Positions 19,383 through 28,919 of a stretch of 64,000 nucleotides of DNA are shown piece after piece. The DNA lies in NCBI GenBank assembly GCA_039028155.1, contig JBCCIS010000028.1:1-64000 (forward strand), read 5' to 3'. A model generated the notes under the pieces. That model was not told the DNA's origin and did no database searches. It saw nothing but the letters and a program-made list of their open reading frames with translations. Position numbers and translations under genes: made by a program. The stretch's first letter is position 1. Every line of letters starts with the position of its first letter. This DNA is from Pseudomonadota bacterium (GTDB taxonomy: Bacteria; Pseudomonadota; Alphaproteobacteria; SP197).

Positions 19383-21669
19383 CGCCGCGCGGGAGCCAAG
19401 CCGGTCATTCCTGGCCGCACCCTGGCTGTGGGTCCGCCGTCAGGCGCTGACCGGACGGCTGGCGTTCGCCCTGGTTATCGCCGCGGTGATTTCCGGTTTT
19501 GCGACCTATGGCGCCTTGACCCAGTCTGGACCGTTCGGGCCCGATATCGAAACCGTCATCATCCTGCTCAACATCGACCTGGTCATCCTGCTTCTGCTGG
19601 GTGTCGTGGTCGCGCGCCGCCTGGTTGCGCTATGGGCCGAAAGGCGACGAGGCAGCGCCGGGTCGAAGCTGCACTCGCGACTGGTCGCCATGTTCTCGAT
19701 CGCGGCGATCACGCCGGCGATCCTGGTCGGTGTCTTCTCGGCGCTGTTCTTCACTTTGGGCCTGGAGGCCTGGTTCAGCGAACGGGTAAAGACGGCGCTG
19801 GACGACTCTCTTGAAGTCGCGGAGGCCTATTCCGAAGAGCATCGCGGCAACATTCGCGCCCATGTTCTCGCCATGGCGCGCGACCTGGACCTGGCCGGCC
19901 CCAATGTCTTATGGGATCAGCGCCAACTCAGTTTCTTCCTTGATGCCCAGGCGGCGCTGCGCGAGCTCTCCGAAGCGGTGGTCGTGCGCGGTGACGGCCG
20001 CGTGCTCGGGCAGACCAGGCTCAGCTTCTCGCTCGCGCTGCAGCCTCTCGACAGCGAACTCATCAACCTCGTTTCGCCGAACGAGGTTGTGATCATGACC
20101 AGCGATAGTGGCGACCGCGTCCGCGCCTTGACCGAACTGGACGCGTTGCCCGACACCTATCTGGTCGTCGGCCGTCTCGTTGACCCGCGGGTGACCGGCC
20201 ATATCGACGAGGTCGTGCAGGCCGTCGGTGAATTCCAGGTGCTGGAAGGGCGGCGGTCGGATCTGCAGATCGTCTTCGCGCTCGTCTATGTCGTCTCGGC
20301 ACTGCTGTTGCTGTTCGCCGCGATCTGGTTCGCGCTCAACTTCGCGACCCGGCTGGTTCGCCCCGTGATCGCGCTGGTCGCCGCGGCCGAGCGAGTCCGG
20401 GCCGGCGATCTGACCGCGCGGGTGCCCGATGCCGGTGCGTCCGATGAGCTGGGGACACTGAGCCGCGCTTTTAACCGGATGACCGGCCAGCTTTCGGCCC
20501 AGCGGCGGGATTTGATCGAGGCCAACCGCCAGATCGACTCAAGGCGCCGGTTCACCGAATCCGTGCTGTCGGGCGTCAGCGCCGGTGTGATCGGCCTGGA
20601 TGCTGACGGCAATATCGAACTCCCCAACCGCTCATCGACCGATTTTTTGGGTCTGTCGCCCGATGAGATGATCGGTCGTTCGCTGGCAGAAGTACTGCCC
20701 GAGGTCGGCGGCTTGCTCGATGCGGTAATGCGCGATCACCTGTCGCGCGTTGACGGCGACGTTGAAATCGAACGACTGGGCATGACGCGCAACCTGACCG
20801 TCAGGATCACCGCGGAGTCGACGATCGATCAGGTCGGGGAGGGCGGCACGGAAGAGATTGAGCGCATGGGGTATGTCGTCACCTTCGACGACATCACGCC
20901 ATTGATCGCCGCGCAGCGCAAGGCGGCCTGGGCCGATGTGGCGCGCCGGATCGCGCATGAAATCAAGAACCCGCTGACCCCGATCCAGTTGTCGGCCGAG
21001 CGGCTTAAGCGCAAGTACATGAGCGAAGTCAAAACGGACCCCGATGTCTTTGCCGCGTGCACCGATACCATCGTGCGTCAGGTCGGCGATCTCCGGCACA
21101 TCGTCAACGAATTCTCGAACTTCGCGCGCATGCCGACGCCGGAGTTCGCGTCTGAAGACATGGTGCGGCTAATGGATAATGCCGTGACGTTGCAGGAAGT
21201 CGGCGACACCGGTATTACGTTCGTCAGAGAGCTGCCCGACGGACCCGTCGCGGTGCAGTGTGATGCCCGGCAGTTTGGGCAGGTCTTCAACAACTTGATC
21301 CAGAACGCGATCGATGCGATCGAAGCGCGCCAGGAAAAAGATCCTGCGGCGCCGGCCGGTCGGATCAGGGTCAAGGTTGCCGAAGACAACGACCACTGTA
21401 TCATCGAGGTCCACGACAACGGCCGCGGCCTGCCAGCCGGATCGCGCGATAAACTGTTCGAGCCTTATGTGACGCACCGAGAAAAAGGTACTGGCCTGGG
21501 ATTGGCGATCGCCCAACGCATTGTTGCCGAACATGGCGGCACGTTGACGCTCGGTGACAGCCCTGAAGGTGGCGCATGCGCGCGAATCAGTCTGTTGTCC
21601 CAGCGCGGCGATGCGCAGCGTTCACCGCAAGGCTCCGCGCTGCGGGAGGTGGCTGGCCATGGCGCATGA
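19372..21669 (+). CDS. ntrY: Membrane sensor kinase NtrY
   Basis: 765-residue inner-membrane histidine kinase paired with NtrX, linked in alphaproteobacteria to nitrogen, redox and envelope control. Membrane segments lie near residues 24-45, 60-82, 105-128 and 300-325, with a periplasmic sensor region between the third and fourth. HAMP ([20 protein letters not shown]) and PAS domains follow, then the H-box with His529 in [20 protein letters not shown], the N-box [12 protein letters not shown] and [12 protein letters not shown]. It starts inside the end of ntrC, and ntrX begins inside its end. Confidence 0.95.
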   Translation: MADSAAREPSRSFLAAPWLWVRRQALTGRLAFALVIAAVISGFATYGALTQSGPFGPDIETVIILLNIDLVILLLLGVVVARRLVALWAERRRGSAGSKLHSRLVAMFSIAAITPAILVGVFSALFFTLGLEAWFSERVKTALDDSLEVAEAYSEEHRGNIRAHVLAMARDLDLAGPNVLWDQRQLSFFLDAQAALRELSEAVVVRGDGRVLGQTRLSFSLALQPLDSELINLVSPNEVVIMTSDSGDRVRALTELDALPDTYLVVGRLVDPRVTGHIDEVVQAVGEFQVLEGRRSDLQIVFALVYVVSALLLLFAAIWFALNFATRLVRPVIALVAAAERVRAGDLTARVPDAGASDELGTLSRAFNRMTGQLSAQRRDLIEANRQIDSRRRFTESVLSGVSAGVIGLDADGNIELPNRSSTDFLGLSPDEMIGRSLAEVLPEVGGLLDAVMRDHLSRVDGDVEIERLGMTRNLTVRITAESTIDQVGEGGTEEIERMGYVVTFDDITPLIAAQRKAAWADVARRIAHEIKNPLTPIQLSAERLKRKYMSEVKTDPDVFAACTDTIVRQVGDLRHIVNEFSNFARMPTPEFASEDMVRLMDNAVTLQEVGDTGITFVRELPDGPVAVQCDARQFGQVFNNLIQNAIDAIEARQEKDPAAPAGRIRVKVAEDNDHCIIEVHDNGRGLPAGSRDKLFEPYVTHREKGTGLGLAIAQRIVAEHGGTLTLGDSPEGGACARISLLSQRGDAQRSPQGSALREVAGHGA

Positions 21670-23071
21670 CATTCTGATCGTCGACGACGAGGCCGATATC
21701 CGCACCGCGCTGGGCGGCCTGTTGGACGACGAAGGGTTTGTCACGCGCGGGGCCGCCGACAGCACGTCGGCTCTGGAGGCCCTCGCAGCCCGTCGTCCGT
21801 CGCTTCTGATCCTGGACATCTGGCTGCAGGGCAGCGAGATGGACGGGTTGGAGCTGCTCGATGTGGTCGTCGAGGAGTATCCCGGCCTACCGGTCATCAT
21901 GATCAGCGGTCATGGCAATATCGAAACGGCTGTTTCGGCTATCAAAAAGGGTGCTTACGACTTCATCGAGAAGCCGTTTCAGGTCGACCGATTGCTGCTG
22001 GTGGTCGAACGGGCGATCGAAGCGGCTCGGCTGAAGCGCGAGGTCGCGGAGCTGCGGCAGCGCGCGGGAACCGAATTTGACCTGGTCGGCGATTCCGGCG
22101 AACTCAATCAGGTCCGTGCCGCAGTCAAGCGGGTGGCGCCCACAGGCAGCCGCGTCTTGATCACCGGTCCCGCCGGTTCCGGCAAGGAAGTCGTGGCGCG
22201 GTTACTGCATCGCCAGTCGACCCGCAGCGAGGGGCCTTTTGTCGTCATCAACGCGGCGACCATGGCGCCCGATCGCATGGAGATGGAACTGTTCGGTGTA
22301 GAACAGGGTGCGCTGGGCCCGGAGACGCCGAGCACGACCGGCACGTTTGAGCTGGCGCATGGCGGCACCTTGTTCCTGGATCAGGTCTCCGACATGCCGT
22401 TGGAAACCCAGGGCAAGATCCTGCGCGTTCTCCAGGAACAGACGTTTATGCGCGTCGGCGGCGGCGCACCGATCGAGGTCGATGTTCGCGTTATCGCTGC
22501 CTCGAACCGGGACCTGACGGCGGAGATCACGGCCGGGACGTTCCGCGAAGATCTTTATTACCGCCTCAATGTCGTGCCGCTTCGTGTGCCCGCGCTGACC
22601 GAACGGCGCGAGGATATTCCCCATCTCGCGCGCTATTTCCTGGAGCGCGCGGCCGAGAACCATGGGTTGCCGGTGCGCGAGATATCCGAGGACGCGATGG
22701 CTGCGCTTCGGGCAGCCGACTGGCCCGGTAATGTCCGGCAGCTGCGCAATGTCATGGACTGGCTCTTGATCATGGCGCCGGAAGATGAGCGTGGCCGGAT
22801 CACCGCCGACATGCTGCCGCCGGAGATCGCGGCGGGATCGCCTCTCCCGATGCGCACCGAAGATGACGCGGAATTGATGACCATGCCGCTGCGCGAGGCG
22901 CGTGAGGTCTTCGAGCGGCAGTATCTCAACGCGCAGCTCGTTCGCTTCGGCGGCAACATTTCGCGGACCGCGACCTTTGTCGGCATGGAGCGGTCGGCCC
23001 TGCACCGTAAGCTCAAGGCGCTTGGCGTTGGTGATGAGCCGCGTGCCGTGGCTCAGTCGAACCGCGCCTGA
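21659..23071 (+). CDS. ntrX: Response regulator NtrX
   Basis: Partner of NtrY. The receiver domain has phosphoacceptor Asp53 in the NtrX hallmark LDIWLQGSEMDGLELL. The AAA+ domain keeps Walker A GPAGSGKEVVARLL, but the GAFTGA loop is replaced by QGALGPETPST and Walker B reads TLFLDQVSDM, with Gln242 in place of the catalytic Glu. A Fis-type helix-turn-helix ends the protein. Loss of GAFTGA is known for alphaproteobacterial NtrX and implies sigma54-independent action; the Glu-to-Gln change further argues against ATP hydrolysis. The start [11 protein letters not shown] overlaps the ntrY end by 11 bases. Confidence 0.95.
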   Translation: MAHDILIVDDEADIRTALGGLLDDEGFVTRGAADSTSALEALAARRPSLLILDIWLQGSEMDGLELLDVVVEEYPGLPVIMISGHGNIETAVSAIKKGAYDFIEKPFQVDRLLLVVERAIEAARLKREVAELRQRAGTEFDLVGDSGELNQVRAAVKRVAPTGSRVLITGPAGSGKEVVARLLHRQSTRSEGPFVVINAATMAPDRMEMELFGVEQGALGPETPSTTGTFELAHGGTLFLDQVSDMPLETQGKILRVLQEQTFMRVGGGAPIEVDVRVIAASNRDLTAEITAGTFREDLYYRLNVVPLRVPALTERREDIPHLARYFLERAAENHGLPVREISEDAMAALRAADWPGNVRQLRNVMDWLLIMAPEDERGRITADMLPPEIAAGSPLPMRTEDDAELMTMPLREAREVFERQYLNAQLVRFGGNISRTATFVGMERSALHRKLKALGVGDEPRAVAQSNRA

Positions 23072-23086
23072 AAGTAGGCAACGACC

Positions 23087-24463
23087 ATGCAAGTTATCGT
23101 TTGCGGCGCCGGCCAGGTCGGCTTGAACATCGCGCGTTACCTGGCGAGCGAGGCCAACGACGTCACCGTCATCGACATGGACCCGAGCCGGGTTAAGAGC
23201 GTGACGGATACCATCGACGTCAAGGGGCTGGTCGGCTTTGCCTCTCATCCGCCGGTCTTGCAAGAGGCTGGCGCCGACGATGCCGACATGCTGATCGCCG
23301 TTACCCACGCGGACGAGGTCAACATGGTTGCCTGCCAGGTAGCCCATTCGCAGTTCAACGTGCCGACCAAGATCGCCCGGGTGCGCCATCAGTCCTATCT
23401 GGACCCGGCGTGGCGCAACATGTTCAGCCGCGACCACATGCCGATCGACGTCATCATCTCTCCGGAGGTCGAGGTGGCGCGGGCCATTATTCGCCGCCTG
23501 GAGGTGCCGGGCGCGCTGGATGTGATCCCGATGGCCGGCGACAAGGTGCGCGCGATCGCCGTGCGCTGCATGCCCGACTGCCCGGTGGTCGATACCCCGC
23601 TCTATGAGCTCACCGAACTCTTCCCGGATCTGCATATCTTCGTCGTCGGCATCATTCGCGACGACGAACTGATCGTGCCGCGTCCGGAAATGGAGATGCG
23701 CGAGGGCGATGAGGTCTATTTTGTCGCCGATACCGAACACGTGCGCCGCGGCATGGTGGCGTTCGGCCATGACGAACCGGAAGCGCGGCGCGTCATCATT
23801 GTCGGTGGCGGCAACATTGGGCTTTTCGTGGCCAGAGAGTTGGAAGACGGACATGGCGATGTCCGCGCCAAACTGATCGAGGTCGACGAGCACCGCGCGC
23901 GGAGCGTTGCCGACGCGCTTAACCGCACCACGGTCCTGTTGGGCGACGCGCTGGAACAGGAGATTCTGAGCGAAGCCAATGTCAGCCAGTCGGAAGCAGT
24001 GGTCGCCGTCTCGAACGACGACGAGGTGAACATTCTCTCGTCCCTTTTGGCCAAACGACTTGGCGCCGATTGGGCCATCACCCTGGTCAACAGCATGAGT
24101 TACGGGCCGCTGGTCGGCAATCTGGGTATCGACGTTGTCGTCAACCCGCGCGGCTCTACGGTGTCGACCATTCTGCAGCACGTGCGCCGAGGCCGTATCC
24201 GTGGCGTCCACAGCGTGCGCGAGGGCGCGGGCGAGTTTATCGAGGCCGAGGCCTTGGATACGTCAAGCATCGCCGGCAAGCGCATCCGGGATATCAAACT
24301 GCCCAAAGGTATTCTGATTGGCTCTATCGTGCGCGGTAGCGAGGTCATCATTCCGCGCGGCGACACCACTATCATGGCCAAGGACCGCGTTGTGCTGTTC
24401 ACCAATGCCGATCTGGTGCGTAAGGTCGAAAAGCTCTTCTCGGTCGGATTGGAGTTCTTCTGA
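23087..24463 (+). CDS. trkA: Trk potassium uptake regulatory protein TrkA
   Basis: Peripheral NAD-binding subunit gating TrkH/TrkG potassium channels. The 458 residues contain two RCK modules: an N-terminal Rossmann fold (VCGAGQVGLNIARYLA, Asp in VIDMD), a TrkA-C domain, a second Rossmann fold (IIVGGGNIGLFVARELE) and a second TrkA-C domain. This tandem architecture and length are standard. It follows ntrX by 15 bases and is probably in the same transcript, as in many alphaproteobacteria. No trkH is in the window. Confidence 0.96.
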   Translation: MQVIVCGAGQVGLNIARYLASEANDVTVIDMDPSRVKSVTDTIDVKGLVGFASHPPVLQEAGADDADMLIAVTHADEVNMVACQVAHSQFNVPTKIARVRHQSYLDPAWRNMFSRDHMPIDVIISPEVEVARAIIRRLEVPGALDVIPMAGDKVRAIAVRCMPDCPVVDTPLYELTELFPDLHIFVVGIIRDDELIVPRPEMEMREGDEVYFVADTEHVRRGMVAFGHDEPEARRVIIVGGGNIGLFVARELEDGHGDVRAKLIEVDEHRARSVADALNRTTVLLGDALEQEILSEANVSQSEAVVAVSNDDEVNILSSLLAKRLGADWAITLVNSMSYGPLVGNLGIDVVVNPRGSTVSTILQHVRRGRIRGVHSVREGAGEFIEAEALDTSSIAGKRIRDIKLPKGILIGSIVRGSEVIIPRGDTTIMAKDRVVLFTNADLVRKVEKLFSVGLEFF

Positions 24464-24545
24464 TCCCGTCCGACCTCGGGTATAAAGGGGGTGGGGCTAG
24501 GCTCGGCATCAAGCAGAATCAAAACGAGCGAAGTGCGAGGACACA

Positions 24546-25415
24546 ATGTCACGTGTGGCTTATGTGAATGGGCGGTATGTGCCGCACAACAAGGCGCAGG
24601 TCAGCATCGACGACCGCGGCCATGTGTTCGCCGATGGCGTCTATGAGGTGACGCTGGTCGTTGGCGGCCGCATGATCGACCTAGAAGGGCATGTGGTTCG
24701 GCTGGAGCGGTCATTGCGCGAGTTGGACATGCCCCAGCCGATGTCGAGCCGTGCGCTGATTCACATCATGAATCAGACGATCAAGCGGAACCGTGTGAAG
24801 GACGGCATGGTCTACTTGCAGGTGAACCGGGGCACGGCGCCGCGCAACCACGTCTATGACAACGGCGACCTGGAGCCTTCCGTCGTCTGCACGGCAAAGT
24901 CCGTCCCGCTTCCGAGCGACGCTGACGCGGTCGACGGGGTCAAGGTCATTTCCCAACCCGACATCCGCTGGGGCCGGGTCGACATCAAGACCGTGTCGCT
25001 GCTGCCCAACGCGCTCGCCAAGACCGCCGCTGCCAAAGAAGGGGCCTATGAAGCCTTCCTGGTCGATGATGACGGCTATGTCACCGAGTGTAGCGCGTCG
25101 AACGCCTGGATTGTTGACAAGGATGGCCGCGTCGTGACGCGACCGCTCAGCAACGAGATCCTGCCGGGCATCACTCGCGATCGTGTGATCAAGCTGGCAA
25201 AGGAACACGGGATCGAGGTTGTCGAACGTCCGTTCACCCTGGCCGAGGCCAAGAGCGCGCGCGAGGCGTTCTTGACCAGCACCACGTCGTTTGTGAAACC
25301 GGTCACACAGATCGATGACGTCACCATCGGCAACGGCCATCCGGGCACCGTGACAAGGACACTGTTGGGCGCGTATCTCAATTTCATTCGCGAAATCAGA
25401 CAACCGGCAACTTAA
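24546..25415 (+). CDS. dat: D-amino-acid aminotransferase (PLP class IV)
   Basis: Transfers the amino group of D-amino acids to 2-oxo acids. The 289 residues show the class IV layout: YVNGRYVPHNKAQVSIDDRGHVFADGVYE, the PLP-bearing Lys in DIKTVSLLPNALAK, Glu in AYEAFLVDDDGYVTECSASN, and the phosphate-binding GITRDRVI and TSTTSFVKPV motifs. The N-terminal VYE motif and overall form favour D-amino acid over branched-chain substrates. Its position between trkA and hfq is conserved in alphaproteobacteria. It could dispose of D-amino acids from the hydantoin cluster near 44-50 kb, which is inference. Confidence 0.88.
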   Translation: MSRVAYVNGRYVPHNKAQVSIDDRGHVFADGVYEVTLVVGGRMIDLEGHVVRLERSLRELDMPQPMSSRALIHIMNQTIKRNRVKDGMVYLQVNRGTAPRNHVYDNGDLEPSVVCTAKSVPLPSDADAVDGVKVISQPDIRWGRVDIKTVSLLPNALAKTAAAKEGAYEAFLVDDDGYVTECSASNAWIVDKDGRVVTRPLSNEILPGITRDRVIKLAKEHGIEVVERPFTLAEAKSAREAFLTSTTSFVKPVTQIDDVTIGNGHPGTVTRTLLGAYLNFIREIRQPAT

Positions 25416-25574
25416 CCGTTGGATTCTCGGGTATTCGCAACCATGTGTTTTGGGGGGTTGTACGGATCGGGGTCCCCGGCCTAGGCTAGCCCGCCAACGA
25501 TAGATCGGTCCGAAGGCAACGCAGCCAACAACAACATCGGAACCGACAAAAAAAAGAGGGGGAGGTGGCACGGC

Positions 25575-25832
25575 ATGTCAAACGACAAGCCTCAGAATTT
25601 GCAAGACACGTTTCTCAACAACGTACGCAAGAACAAGCTGCCGGTGACGATTTTCCTCGTCAACGGTGTCAAGCTTCAGGGTGTGATCACCTGGTTCGAT
25701 AACTTCTGTATGCTGCTGCGCCGCGACGGCCATTCGCAGTTGGTCTACAAACACGCGGTCTCGACCGTCATGCCTTCAGCACCGGTTCGCCTGTTCGATC
25801 AGGAAGAGGCCGAGGAGACCGCCAACGCCTGA
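25575..25832 (+). CDS. hfq: RNA chaperone Hfq
   Basis: Hexameric Sm-like protein that pairs small RNAs with mRNAs. The 85 residues carry Sm1 ([25 protein letters not shown]) with the distal-face residues and Sm2 ([15 protein letters not shown]) with the KH pair of the proximal face. The short acidic tail EEAEETANA is typical of alphaproteobacteria. The Shine-Dalgarno is strong (AGAGGGGGAGG). The gene is followed by hflX, the conserved hfq-hflX pair. Confidence 0.98.
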   Translation: MSNDKPQNLQDTFLNNVRKNKLPVTIFLVNGVKLQGVITWFDNFCMLLRRDGHSQLVYKHAVSTVMPSAPVRLFDQEEAEETANA

Positions 25833-25917
25833 GTCCAACCAGCCGAAGCAAGCGGCCACCCGCACGCTGATCCTGTGCCCGCTGCTGCCTGGCAACCAGC
25901 GCAGCGAGACCCAGCGA

Positions 25918-27126
25918 TTGGAGGAGGCCGCCGGACTGGCGCGCGCCATCGACCTTGAGGTTGTTGAGGCGCGCGCTGTTGCCGTGCGCACGCCCAAGCC
26001 CGGCACCTTGTTCGGCAAGGGACAGGTCGAGGGACTGGCTGGTGACATCGCAGCCGATGAAATCGGTCTGGTCGTGGTGGACTGGTCACTGTCGCCGGTT
26101 CAGCAACGCAATCTGGAAAAGGCCTGGAACGCCAAGGTCATCGACCGAACCGGGCTGATTCTGGATATCTTCGGCGAGCGCGCGCGCACCAAGGAAGGCG
26201 TGCTGCAGGTCGAAATGGCGGCGCTCAGCTATCAGCGCAGCCGCCTGGTCCGCTCATGGACTCATTTGGAGCGCCAACGCGGCGGGTTGGGTTTTGTCGG
26301 CGGCCCCGGCGAATCCCAGCTTGAGGTCGACCGGCGCCTGATTGATGAACGTTTGGCGCGGATCCGGCGCGAACTGGAGACGGTCGTGCGCACCCGCGAA
26401 CAGCACCGCCAGGCGCGCCGCAAGGTGCCGTACCCGATCGTCGCCCTGGTCGGCTACACCAATGCCGGCAAGTCGACTCTGTTCAACCGTCTGACCGGCG
26501 CGACCGTCTATGCCGACGACCAAGTCTTCGCGACGCTTGATCCGACCATGCGCGGTATCACGCTGCCGTCCGGCCGCAAGGTCATCGCCTCCGACACCGT
26601 CGGGTTCATTTCGGATCTGCCGACCATGCTGGTTGCCGCGTTCCGCGCGACCCTTGAGGAGGTCATCGAGGCCGACGTGATTGTGCATGTGCGCGATATC
26701 AGCGACCCCGACACGGAAGCCCAGAAACAGGACGTGCTTGATGTCATGTCCCAGTTGGGTCTGGACGATAAAATTCAGGCTGACGGCTTGGTCGAGGTGC
26801 AGAACAAGATCGACCTGTTGGATGCGGAAGAGCGCGAGCGCGTCGACGCCGTGGTGCGCCGTCGCTCGGACACGGTGGCGATATCGGCGGTCACAGGTGA
26901 GGGGACCGAGCACCTGATGGCGGTCCTCGACGAGCGGTTGATTGACGGGCGCCGGGTTGTCGATCTGGTCGTGCCGGTCGAGGATGGCCGCGCGATGGCG
27001 TTTCTCTACAGCCACGGCGAGGTCTTGGAGCGGCGCGACGACGAAGCCGCCATCCGCGTGAAGGTTGGCCTCGACCCAAAGGACCTGGCCCGCTACGAGC
27101 GAATGGTTGCCGGCCGAGACGGTTAG
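25918..27126 (+). CDS. hflX: GTPase HflX
   Basis: Ribosome-binding GTPase that splits stalled ribosomes. The HflX domain (GTLFGKGQVEGLA, DRTGLILDIFGERARTKEG), the coiled-coil linker and the G domain with P-loop GYTNAGKSTLFN, switch regions DPTMRGI and DTVGFI, and NKID are intact. The start is uncertain. Family homology begins upstream, at about 25855 (reading ATRTLILCPLLPGNQ), but that frame has no ATG, GTG or TTG back to a stop inside hfq. The first standard codon is the TTG at 25918; a CTG at 25867 would restore most of the N-terminus. Confidence 0.93.
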   Translation: MEEAAGLARAIDLEVVEARAVAVRTPKPGTLFGKGQVEGLAGDIAADEIGLVVVDWSLSPVQQRNLEKAWNAKVIDRTGLILDIFGERARTKEGVLQVEMAALSYQRSRLVRSWTHLERQRGGLGFVGGPGESQLEVDRRLIDERLARIRRELETVVRTREQHRQARRKVPYPIVALVGYTNAGKSTLFNRLTGATVYADDQVFATLDPTMRGITLPSGRKVIASDTVGFISDLPTMLVAAFRATLEEVIEADVIVHVRDISDPDTEAQKQDVLDVMSQLGLDDKIQADGLVEVQNKIDLLDAEERERVDAVVRRRSDTVAISAVTGEGTEHLMAVLDERLIDGRRVVDLVVPVEDGRAMAFLYSHGEVLERRDDEAAIRVKVGLDPKDLARYERMVAGRDG

Positions 27127-27129
27127 GCG

Positions 27130-27942
27130 TTACTCGGCCGCCTGGTGCTCGGCGTCCTTGGCCTCGTGCCAAAGCTGGTCCATCTCCTCCAGCGTGCTCG
27201 TTTCTGGAGCACGACCATCGGCCTCCAGGCGTGACTCAACATAGCGGAAGCGGCGCTGAAACTTGGCGTTGGTGCGCCTCAGTGCAGCCTCGGCGTCGAC
27301 CTCCAGATGCCGCGCCAGGTTGACGATGGTGAAGAGCAGGTCGCCCAACTCGTCCTCGAGCCTGTCGTTGGGTGCCGTGGCGGCGATCTCTTCCTTTAGC
27401 TCATCGAGTTCCTCGTCGACGTCGACAAGAACGCGCGTTGCGTCGGGCCAGTCGAAGCCGACGCGGGCGACGCGTTTCTGGATCTTCTCGGCCCGCGTCA
27501 GAGCGGGTAGGGCGGCGCTCACGCCATCCAGCACGCTGGCGCGCCGGCCGTCGCGTTCGGCGCGTTCGGCGCGCTCTGCCGCCTTCATGTCTTCCCAGGC
27601 GGCGGTCTGCTGATCCGCGCCGTCGATGCTCGTCTTGTCACCGAAGACATGAGGGTGGCGGCGCACCATCTTGTCGCTGATTTCGGTGACGACATCGCCG
27701 AAGTCGAAGTGGCCGGCCTCTTCGGCCATGCGCGCGTGAAACACGACCTGGAACAGCAGGTCGCCCAGCTCGCCCCGAAGCGCCACCCAATCCTCGTTCT
27801 CGATCGCCTCGGCGACCTCATAGGATTCCTCGATCGTATAGGGAGCAATGGTGCGGAAGTCCTGGGCGACATCCCAGGGGCATCCGCCATCGGGGTTGCG
27901 CAGGCTTGCCATGATATCAAGTAGGCGTTGGATGTCGCTCAT
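27130..27942 (-). CDS. mazG: Nucleoside triphosphate pyrophosphohydrolase MazG
   Basis: Hydrolyses NTPs to NMP and pyrophosphate, clearing aberrant nucleotides and influencing ppGpp. The 270 residues have the tandem MazG layout: an N-terminal domain (GGCPWDVAQDFRTIAPYTIEE, EELGDLLFQ-type motif at WVALRGELGDLLFQVVFHARMAEE) and a C-terminal domain with a second EExxE/ExxD helix set (DEELDELKEEI, LEDELGDLLFTIVNLARHLEVDAE). It converges on hflX with a three-base gap, and no terminator was seen between them. Confidence 0.95.
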   Translation of the reverse strand: MSDIQRLLDIMASLRNPDGGCPWDVAQDFRTIAPYTIEESYEVAEAIENEDWVALRGELGDLLFQVVFHARMAEEAGHFDFGDVVTEISDKMVRRHPHVFGDKTSIDGADQQTAAWEDMKAAERAERAERDGRRASVLDGVSAALPALTRAEKIQKRVARVGFDWPDATRVLVDVDEELDELKEEIAATAPNDRLEDELGDLLFTIVNLARHLEVDAEAALRRTNAKFQRRFRYVESRLEADGRAPETSTLEEMDQLWHEAKDAEHQAAE

Positions 27943-28159
27943 GCGGTGACGTTTCCGTCGCTGGGGGAAGGGAGGTTCCGTGCTTTTGCTACAGCGATGT
28001 GTGCGCTATGACCAGCCCGTGTATCATGACGACACACTGGGGTCTTTGAACCGGCGCGCGCATCACCACGTATAGGGCCCAGCGGGCCGATAGTTTCTGG
28101 TAAATCTATCCAAGAAGGGCATTCCCATAAAATCTCGTAGTGAAGGCCAGGCGGTTGCC

Positions 28160-28813
28160 ATGGCGCCGCCGACGGGCAGAAATCTGCGGCTTTGGGCCGA
28201 GTTGCTGCTGCTGTTCATAGCCGCGCCAGTCATCATGGCAACTGAGCTGCCCAGCAGCTTCATGTGGCCCGCCCTGGCCACGGTCGCCGTCATCGGTATT
28301 GTGCTGCTCAGCATCACGCCCGGGTTTCGCTGGCGCGATCTGGTGTCGCGCCGGGGGCTGCGCATCGACTGGGTCGTGGTGGCGGTCTTTGTCGTCATCG
28401 CGATCGCCGTCTGTATTGCGCTGACGGTCTGGCTGGTGCCGGAGCGGTTGTTCGGCTTTCCCCAGGGCAAGACAAAGATGTGGCTTGTCGTGATGGTCGC
28501 CTATCCGCTGGTCTCGGCGATCCCCCAGGAGCTCGTCTTTCGGGTGTTGTTCTTTGAGCGCTACGGCCATCTGTTCCCCAACATCGGCGTTGCGATCGCG
28601 TTGAACGCCGGTCTCTTCGGCCTGGCGCATCTGTTCTACTGGAACTGGCCCGCGGTCGTGCTGACGACGGCCGCCGGCGCCATCTTCGCCTGGGCCTATG
28701 CCAGCCGGCAGTCATTCGGCATGGCCTGCCTGCTGCACGCCTTGGGCGGCCAGATCGTCTTCACTGTCGGCATGGGGATCTACTTCTTCCACGGCGCCGT
28801 CGGGCGCGTTTAG
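28160..28813 (+). CDS. CPBP-family intramembrane metalloprotease-like protein
   Basis: 217 residues with about six hydrophobic segments and the Abi/CPBP core motifs: AIPQELVFRVLFFERYG (motif 1, with QE instead of the usual EE), LFGLAHLFY (motif 2, FxxxH) and CLLHALGGQ (motif 3). CPBP proteins are Rce1-like glutamic-type intramembrane peptidases; bacterial members are poorly assigned. The replaced first glutamate is seen in other members and need not inactivate it. It stands alone between mazG and a repeat element. Confidence 0.78.
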   Translation: MAPPTGRNLRLWAELLLLFIAAPVIMATELPSSFMWPALATVAVIGIVLLSITPGFRWRDLVSRRGLRIDWVVVAVFVVIAIAVCIALTVWLVPERLFGFPQGKTKMWLVVMVAYPLVSAIPQELVFRVLFFERYGHLFPNIGVAIALNAGLFGLAHLFYWNWPAVVLTTAAGAIFAWAYASRQSFGMACLLHALGGQIVFTVGMGIYFFHGAVGRV

Positions 28814-28834
28814 GGCGGATCATGGTTATGAGTC

Positions 28835-28896
28835 GAGCAGATTCACCTGCCTTGACGGAATCGCGAAGCGATTCCATCAAAACATGATCTGCTCTA
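28835..28896. repeat. Imperfect palindromic repeat element (REP/MITE-like)
   Basis: Outer arms GAGCAGAT (28835-28842) and ATCTGCTC (28887-28894) enclose an inner near-perfect hairpin, GGAATCGC-GAA-GCGATTCC (28858-28876), with longer imperfect pairing on both sides. It fills the gap between the CPBP and ceramidase genes. Its right end reads GCTCTA, like the element at 41709-41774. It could be a transcription-end structure or a non-autonomous mobile repeat. Confidence 0.6.
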
Positions 28897-28919
28897 GCGC
28901 AGGGAGCCGGTAGCGCGCC

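Noticed and set aside
22202-24211. 669-codon minus-strand open frame across ntrX and trkA
   Set aside because: Antisense shadow of two conserved genes in GC-rich DNA; no motif and no start signal.
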